Shown here: in pieces, positions 40,201-49,200 of the stretch
Layout: each line of letters begins with the position of its first letter
Position numbering within the stretch: position 1 is the stretch's first letter
Source of the DNA: Undaria pinnatifida
Lineage: Eukaryota > Sar > Phaeophyceae > Laminariales > Alariaceae
NCBI GenBank assembly: GCA_012845835.1
Contig: JABAKD010000109.1
Location: 368,429 to 432,428 of the forward strand
Length of the DNA: 64,000 nt
Direction of reading: 5' to 3'
Position numbers and translations under genes: made by a program
Notes under the pieces: generated by a model
Seen by the model: the letters and a program-made list of their open reading frames with translations, nothing else
What the model was told of the DNA's origin: nothing
Database searches by the model: none

Positions 40201-43200
40201 TGGTCTCGCTAGTTTTGTGTTGCTGTCGTGCCCGGTACGCCGGTAGTTCACTTGCTTCATTAGACTATGTTGATTCCTCATTTATTGAGATTGTTGTTTA
40301 CCCTGTCTCACATACACTTTGTTTCATTTTTTATAATATACTTTGTATGTCTCTTGGATGGATAATAAGCACGGACTCCGGGTGTACTCACCACACATAA
40401 CAACAACCTTCTGGTCATGCTACCCCGGCTGTGCTGTAGTATATTTTTTAAGATTCTGGGAAGTTTAGGCTAGGAGTATGAACAAGAGGTATTGTTGCAG
40501 AACGGAAAATTGCACCGCAGCAAACATCACGGCAGGGTATAAGTACACACGGTAGGGAGCCCAGCGACCGGTCCCTACCCTCCACGCTGACTACCGACCG
40601 CGAACAGGCTGCTGTGCTGCTGCTGCTGTGTGGGTTACTGTGGCGCAATTTTCTGTCCCTCTTTCTCGTGCGTTGATGACGTGCTCAACTGATGTTGATA
40701 ATGTGCTCAACTGCTGTTGATGATGTGCTCAACTGCTGGGAACAAAACAAAACGGTTTGGAGGCTCTGATGACAATGATGTTTGATGTATGTTGATGATG
40801 TGGTTGAATTGGGTTTCATGCCAGAGGAGGGGGAGACGGGACAGAGACTAAAAACAATATGAAACGATTTACAAGTAAACACCTAGGACGGGTCACCGAT
40901 TACCACGTCATGATGTACAGCAGCAGTAGATATTTAAAGGCAAGATCTGTGTTGCCGATTATGTCGATCTTGTTTGTAACATCAATAAATGATGAAACTC
41001 TCGAATGTTTCCCTGACCACTCCTGGCCATCCGGGCGACGTCTCGCGAACCACAAACATCTGGCTGGATCGTCTAGCCGAAGATCAAGGGTTGCATCTGT
41101 GCCGTCCTCCTTGCAAGACCGGAAGTGGCCGATACACCGATGGTGTAACATGGGGAACGGCCGCGCAAAACAAGGAGGGTTCAAAAGGAGGAAACTCGAG
41201 GCTTCGAAACGGTGGAAACGATGGAGACCACCGGCTTCTTCAAGAGTGGAGACCGGCTGCCTCAGGGGTAGAGACGCGCTGCTTCAGGGTGAAGAAAGGC
41301 GCACCACCGTGTCTATGGTACATGTATGCCTTGCATGGTGTCGTCCTCCTGTCTTCCGATCTCCGAGCTTTTGAATTTCAAACTGTTCGCGGGTTTTCAT
41401 GTACCGGTGTGGCTTTTTGATTATTGAGCAGACTGCTCAAAATATTCAAAAACGCCGAAAGGCCGCACTACTACTGCTGTTGTTGTTGGTGGGCTGCAAA
41501 CAGGCTTTGCTGCGGGCCAGGGATGGGGCCGGTTGAACCTTCCGCACCTGTGGCGTTGGCGTGTGTGGAGGACTTGTGGCGCGTTGCGTTTGTGTGTGGG
41601 CCACAGCTCGTCGGTCTCCAAAGAACGTGAGAAGAGCCTTCTGATTTCGAAAATTGCTCTCTGGCTGCTACGTGTTCGTAGCAAAGAGCTGAATTTGCGC
41701 CGCTTCGGGCACTCTTGATGACGCGTCAGCCTGTCTGCCGTGGGCCACCCCGCAGATCGTCCACCAGGAACCTGGCAGCCTCTTTGAGAGGGTGCTTGGG
41801 TGTTGTGGATGCCGTTTGGTGTGTCCGGGATGCCCTGTGTAAGATGATGTGTGCCTCGATGTGTTGGTGTCTTGGCTGGCTGGTCGATTGTTCAATTTTT
41901 TTATATGGGATTCTACTATGTTTTTTTTTCCTCTCAAACTGGGCCATGACCCTACATTAACCAAGTTATTATTTTCTCGATTTTTCTCCCCCCACAGCCA
42001 AAATTACGATTTAAAATCCTTAATGCAAGTAGCTTATATATCCTGGGGTAAGTCGTACAATCAGTGAGTAAAGAGAGGGTGGAGTGTTCGAGGGGGTGGT
42101 GTTGGGATGGGTTTGGGGGGGGGGGGGGGGGAGGGGGGGGAAGGAAGGGCTTTAGGTGAGGGGTTTGTTATACGTGTGGTGCTAGGTCTAGGCGATGGTG
42201 CGGGTGATGGGGAAGAAGGGGGGGTTCGAGGCGGGGGGGGGGGGGGGGCACAGCGGCATGGATGGCTCTCGAAAGATAATGAGGTGATATCCTGTGCGTG
42301 AAGTGTTTATTAATGTGGCGGATTTCGATATTTAGTGGGGTGTTTGAGTAAGGGAGAGCAAGAGGGAGGGGGGGGGGGGGGGATAGATTTTTTAGGAGGT
42401 TCAGGTCACAAATAATGTTCAAATACACTTCGGCTGTGAGATCAAAGATATGTAGCAGCTTGTTATACGCGTGGTGCTAGGTCTAGGCGATCGTGCGGGT
42501 GGTTGGAAAAGAGGGGGCGTTGGAGGGGGGGGGGGGGGGGGGGGGGGGGATACTGAAAACTATGTCATGGATGGTCAGAAAGATAATGACGTGATATCAA
42601 CTTCGTATAGGTGTTTATTACTCAGGCCGATTTCGATTGTGAGAGGGGCGTTTGGACAATCTAGGCGAAAAAGGGGACGGGGGGGGGGGGGGGGGGGGGA
42701 GGGTTGTTTTTTTTTTTTAACAAGAGGGGTCAGTGGAGGGGGAGGGGAGGGGGGGGGGGGGGCGGGGGGCTGGACATTTCAATATGTGCGCGGAAACTAT
42801 AAATCCTCAAAGCGGACAAACCTGACGATTGAAGCAGTAAGACATCCCTTTATATCATCTGGCTTGTAATGTTTACTATTCTATAACAGGTTTGATGTTA
42901 GATGCAGCATGCAACCCAGTGTTTAAGTGTAGTAAATATCGTGTTAAATCTTCATAATTTGTTGTTGTATGATACATGGATCGAAGGCTAGAATATTTTA
43001 TAGAATATTTGTAGTTACCATTATTTTCTGACATCGCTAATTATGAGAAATAGATACGTATTGTCAAATACAACAGGCGAGGTGATGTGGTCATGCACTG
43101 TTTGTCACCATCATACAGTTATATATATTGAAGATGTACGGCAATAGTCGGTTTATCTTATAACCGCCCGTGTCGGCTTGACATGGTTATTTTCTTCAGG

Positions 43201-46200
43201 GTCCTGCCTTATTTATGCATATCGCTGGCGACGGCCTGGACTCATTGCACCGATTTCAGTGTGGAGGTCGTAAACGTGTTTCTCGCTTCTCACGTCTTTC
43301 CGGGCAGAGCTTGGTTTATGAATCAAACGCACCACATTTTCAATGCTAAAGGCAGTAATGACTCCATCATCATGTTGCTTTATACGCTCCCAGTGCATTA
43401 AATGGACCTCCACGTACTGCTGAAACACGTCATACAACGCCCAACGTGCAAAAGAGATGTTGACACAGACCGAGTTGATTGTTTGGGCATGGACGCGTTC
43501 TACGCCAACTCCAGCACCACCGCTGCCGGACTTTATGCAGATGTGTTACAAGTGACTTTGGTGATATTAGTAGTGTTATTCGTGTGATTCGTGTTCTTAG
43601 TGTTCTTAGTGTTATTAGTGTTAATTGTGTTGTAAGTGTTACGAGTGATATTAGTGTTATTAGCTTTATTAGTGTTATTAGTGTTATTAGTGTTTTTGGT
43701 GTCATTAGTGCTATTAGTGTGATTAGTGTTGTTAGGGTTATTAGTGTTGTTAGTGTTATTAGTGTTATTAGTGTTATTAGCGTTTTTAGTGTTACTAGGG
43801 TTATTAGGTTTATTCGTGATATTAGTGTTATTAGCTTTATTAGTGTTATTAGTGTTATTAGTGTTTTTAGTGTCATTAGTGCTATTAGTGTGATTAGTGT
43901 TGTTAGGGTTATTAGTGTTGTTAGTGTTATTAGTGTTATTAGTGTTATTTGGGTTATTAGCGTTATTAGTGTTATTAGGGTTATTAGGTTTATTCGTGCT
44001 ATTAGTGTTATTAGGGTTATTAGGGTTATTAGGGTTGTTAGTGTGATTAGTTTTGCTGGGTTATTAGGGTTACTAGGGTTTTTAGGGTTAATAGGGTTAC
44101 TAGTGTTTTTGTTATTGGGGTTATTCTTGGTATTACGGCACGTTGGATACACTACGGTGGAGGTGAATACACTCCATTCCTAAGGCATCTTACTTGCGAC
44201 CTTTATAGTTCTCCCCATGAGCTGGTTGGAGATTTAGACTATACAATCGTTTCCCGACGACAATCCAATTCGCCTAGGTATATACAGCAAAAAAACTCCA
44301 AAAAACGGACGGAATTCAGACCATTGTCCCGTCATCTGAAAGAAATCTTCAGGAAAATAAAGGTCAAAAGCTATCGTATCACGCGTCTGAATATCAGCAC
44401 CTGTTTTACTTTTTTAAATTAGCCCTGTTTCTTTATGGTGAATACTCGTACAGAGAGGTTGCAAGAAAGTGTCGATGTTCTACTTAGGACAGCTGGAGGG
44501 GTACGACTCCATCATGACGTTTTGGTGGTTTCGAACTCACTTAGCGAGCTCTACATATATATCGGCCAACAAGCTTGTTTTTTTGGTGTTTGGGGTACTT
44601 TCATTGTATAATAGTGTAATAGTAAAATAGTTTATTAAATAGTGTAATAGTGTGGTAATGTATAGTAGCCAACAATGAAAAAAATGAAAGTGTAATAGCG
44701 TAATAATACTGTAATAGTGTAGTAGTGTAGTAGTGCAGTAGTGTAATATTAATAGTGTAATAGTTTAATAGTAGTGTAGTAGTATAATGATAGTAAAAGC
44801 GTGATAGTGTAATAGTGTATTAAAAGTGTATTATTAGTGTAATGATAGTGTAATAGCGTAGTAGTGTGGTATTGTAATAGTGTATTAGTAGTGTAGTATT
44901 ATGGTAGTGTAATAATGTATTAGTGTATTGATAGTGCAATAATAGTGTAATAGTGTAGTAGTGTCGTACTACTAGCGTAATAGTGTGTAATAGTGTATTA
45001 ATAGTGTATTGATAGTGTGATAGTGTAGTAGTGTAGTAGTAGTAGTGTATTTATAGTGTAATAGTGTGATAGTATGTAATAGTAGTGTCATTATAGTGTA
45101 TTGTTTGTGTACTAGTGTACAGATATCCCACGGTAGAGATGCAGCAGCAGATTCTATAAAGTTCCTGAGCTCATAGCATGAAGAGCTACGTCAATATCAT
45201 CATCCATCATAATCCATCATGACCCATCAAAATCATCCATCAACACCCGAAACATGAATATCGACTTCGAAGGCATTTCGATCGTGCGACCCGACCGATA
45301 TCCACTTATCATATGCCCCAGTAATCCTAAGACAAATTCCAACCTCGAACTGTTAGACTGACCGGTAGTTCCACAATTGCATGCTTGAGGAGCCCAACCT
45401 GCCAGAATATCATCAAGTCAGAACCTTTAGTTAACCCACAAACAGAACCTCCCGGACCGCACTATAGAGGGATGCCTCCTAGATGAGTGTTGGGGAGTCG
45501 CGACCCGCTAAACGAGAGTAGTGATGGCATACTGGCCGAAACACAATACACGGGTATAATAAGCAACAGTCGTAATGTGAAACAGGATATGACGTCCTGG
45601 TTGTTTTGAGTCAAGATGGTAGTCTGTGTGGTTCATTCAGGAAAAACCGATGTTCCGATTTTGGTATAACGTTCTACACCTCTGTCGTAGGACATGTATT
45701 TCTTCGACGCCTCGACCCCCGCTCTCACTGAGCCGAGATTAATTCACCGTTGGATTGTTGTCAAGGATGGAGTGCTGTAACTGGAGAGTTTGCGGTTGTC
45801 CACCCACAGACCCAGCATTGCGATAAGGAACAGGTCGAGCCTGCTTAGGCCTCCACTTCAGACCAAGCCCTTACCTCCGACACTAACACCATTGCAACCT
45901 CGACCCCATCCCTACGCATGCAGAGCCCGTTTCCGTAAAACCCAACAGATTTGTTTTTTTCTTCACCACATTCAATGTCATGGAACGAAACACTTTCCGG
46001 AGGTGCAATTTATATCCTACGCGACAATTCAACTGCGTTGAAATCTAACTCGTACTTCATTTACGTATTGTTGGATTACAGAGGCGACTTGTTCTACGGA
46101 GGCGGTACGAGCGAGGGTCCCGAGGTCACTTTGGAGGGAGTGACAGACTTCACGCTCACCGAATCAGTGAGACCGCGTAAATTGTTGAAGTTCATTTTCG

Positions 46201-49200
46201 CTGAGCTCCGTTGATGATATCACAGGCCGAAGCCTTAGCTGAAAAGACGGAGGGGATGAGGATACCACATGATGTGCTTCCAAAGTTTATACGACGTCGG
46301 ACACGTCAGATCAGATCATTTCCCTACTATTGGTTAATGATCTGTGTACGCCAGGCCTAATAGATTACTGGTTGATACTAGGCGAAAGACCCCCAGTTCA
46401 TGTTGTCGGTGAACGACGGATTATCTGGATGACCTCGAGTTCATTAGGGGGCATAGATTACATGCTTTGGGTATGTACTACGCGAGCTTCGTCTAGTCGA
46501 ATCTTATCCAAAGTGGTCGTTGTAGGTGTGCAGGAGAATACGAAAGGAAACGCATAAATCAGCACCCCATGCACAAACTCTGATGACATTTCATCAGAAT
46601 ATACCAGGTAGGTTTTGTGAAGAACTTTTTCTTGCACATGTCGTGTTGGATCACTTCTCGAGGGTGGTAGCAACGCCTTGGGCCGTCAGTGTGATCAACC
46701 TCCCTAGCTCGCGCTTGGATGAAAGGAGAAGGTATCCAGTGTTGCATACGGCGGTTGTGGGCCATAATGGCTTTGTTAAGTACCCTCTGACACAAATGAG
46801 TGGCTCGGTAAACCGCGAACTAGTGTGAACGTCAATTACGACGTCAAGTTGCTGCTGTCGCCAGATTCTGAACGTTCTATGTTTTCGTATCTGAAACAAC
46901 GTACCTTGCTTCCGACGCTGCTCGCCGGAAATGTACCCAATTATGCACTTCAGTCGCTTGAGGGTGTCACGATCACAGACTCCACGAACGTCTCGTTCGA
47001 GGGGGATTATGACGACGGTGACTTGTACGGGTCCATCGATGCCCCCAACAGAGGAGATCAGTCGGCCAACCTGGTTGTCACCGGTACTACATCCGGGGTG
47101 ATCCTGAGGGACATCACAATCGGCTCGGGGGCAGGTACGTCCCTCGCCTCGACTACTTCCAGGCCGCCTGTTAGAAAAACTTGGACACGAACTCGGACAC
47201 ACGCCACCGTAGATGCGAAACATTATTTTTCCGAGACTCCTCACTTGAAAACTTGTCACACAACAGACAACCCTACACACAACACAACACACAATACACG
47301 CAACACAACACAACACACAATACAAGCAACACAACACAATACCCCACGCATTACCTCACACAATACCACAAACTGCACAACACCTCAAACAACATAACAC
47401 AACACAACACACAACACAAAATACAACAAAACATCTCACACAACGTTATAATCGTATGGTGAACTGAAGGTGCGCCTGGATGAACAGACCAAAAGTCTAT
47501 GCATACACGAAGGCGTACTTCAGTGTGTATATATATTGCCGATAGCATAACACTCCGACAATGTGGGTCCAAGGAGACCTACCTGTGATTCATGATTTCT
47601 TAGCCCCAAAGGGCTACCTTCACCGTACTGCGTATCCGGGCACCCCTACCGTGCGATGGCTGTATGATGAGCAATGAACGCCGAGGTAAACGCCAAACGC
47701 CAAAGAACCTTTGCATGTGGCGCATTGTAAGACGATTTCTGTAACGGCAATACAGCGCCCCGAGACGCCCTACCGTCGGGGCGGGCAGCGGTGTAGGGCG
47801 TGTGAGAAGGCGCAGGGTACTACAACCAGTAGGTAATGTTAATATTTTTATATCACTGGTAGTGAATTTTTTTTTTTGGTTTATACCATGTTTATAGTAG
47901 TTAAGAGTTGTTTAATAGTGGTTTAATAGTACTTACTTTTCACTAATAGTATGGTAGGGGTGCAATGTTTTGTCCTCGAGTTCTTTACCTAAAGAACTCC
48001 ACATCTGACGCAAAAAGTACATTTTACTGGCAAAAGACAGAACCACCCGGTGCACACCCTCATAGCCTAGGCATACGGGAAATACATCGCACTGCTGTGG
48101 AGGTGAAGGAGAAATCGTGTTTTGTTGACCATATCAGAAACAGAGGATCGAGCAGCAGGGTGGGTCAGAAAGCATGTGGCCGGAAAGTTCTGCGACGCCC
48201 CTCTGGTTTAATGCATATACCTACCTACCAGTTACGTTCGTCAACTTACTCCACCCTGCTATATGTAACGCTGTCGTAGCACACATAAAAGTACTCTACC
48301 CTGGTTATTTTATAGAAAAAAATATACGATTCAGCTGTTAGATTGAAATTTTCGCCGAAACTCATCTTTGCAAACTGGTTCTATGCAACGCTATCGTAGC
48401 ATGCCTCTGGTCCACCATGGAATACTGATTTATATTTATGCCTCGTGACTGAAGGTGCCGCACAATGGCACATGAATGGCACATGAAAGGCACATGAATG
48501 GCAACTCCGGCTACGGCAACGGCAGGGTATGTATTTTAACATGTTATCGGACCTGATTGTTCGGCGGCTAGGGGCCCCTCGACCGAGGGTACGGCGTACG
48601 ACACGATACATCATGCCATTGCACCGTGTATTGTACAAAATAATAGTACGGAGTATTATATACGAGGGTATGTATTACTTGATATCACTACAGCATCAAA
48701 CATGGTATAAATATGTCTTACAGTTACTATAGTATTAGTAGTAGTAGTCTAGTATTCGCTCACTTTTAATGCGGAGGTAAGGCCACTAAAAAGGGAGTAT
48801 GATATTTTTTCCGGTGTATCGGCTTTTGCCGAAGCATACCGGTATATCCTTGACATACCACAAACGATATTTTCCCGGCTGTGACTGCCGTTAAATGTTA
48901 TAGAGAACATATAGCCTAGTCTAAAGAACAAACATGGGTAGTCAAGCGGCCTAGCGATTCGCTGTAAGCTGCCAACAACAGCTGAAAAAGTGTAGCACAA
49001 ACACGGTAATCAGGCGCCCTACCTAACGGTTCGTTGAAAGCTATTAAAATAAGCCGTAGAAGAGACCACAGTAGTAAGTAGTGCTACTTTGGCCTACGTC
49101 GTGGTCGATTTCTCTGGTCCGTTAACCACGGAAGGCGCGATGAACTGCTGCGGTGGCTGCGAAATCATGCGTAACTGGATTCGAGCTGATCTCATACCGA

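Larger units (their letters stand above)
34498..42034. mobile_element. 7.54 kb near-palindromic element (giant foldback) inserted in a C-rich repeat
   Basis: The ends are AGCTACTTGC at left and its complement GCAAGTAGCT at right. The left arm (34498-38013) is closely matched by the reverse complement of the right arm (38814-42034) around an ~800-bp spacer. The flanks read ATCATGTATA and TATATATCC, splitting a host sequence that is contiguous (ATCATGTATATCC in reverse) in copy C, so TATA is duplicated. The element carries broken reverse-transcriptase fragments in both arms. The structure could be a foldback transposon, an inverted duplication of a retroelement, or a hairpin product of a TIR element. 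The class is unresolved. Confidence 0.88.
38814..42034. repeat. Right arm of the palindrome
   Basis: About 3.2 kb. Homology to the left arm begins at CCGTTATTGGCCAGTTCC and ends at GCAAGTAGCT. It carries an internal deletion near 39217 relative to the left arm. Confidence 0.9.
32585..46081 (+). other. Intron 16: 13.5 kb giant intron full of repeats
   Basis: It begins with a diverged C-rich repeat tail (32640-32825). Next come an antisense C-rich repeat split into 33926-34497 and 42035-42905 around the 7.54 kb palindrome, a 9-bp array (43553-44130) and an AT-rich TAGTGTAA array (44600-45118). The stretches 32830-33920, 42906-43550 and 45119-46081 show no gene. Continuity across it rests on phase and coil pattern only. 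Confidence 0.65.

Noticed and set aside
43980..44060. GGTTATTAGGGTTATTAG as an interstitial telomere
   Set aside because: The period is 9 bp and grades into TGTTATTAG, so it is a variant of the local array, not TTAGGG or TTTAGGG.
43430..44183. Frames of 234 and 240 codons rich in Val/Ile/Ser or Leu/Thr/Ile
   Set aside because: Both arise from the 9-bp array read on opposite strands.
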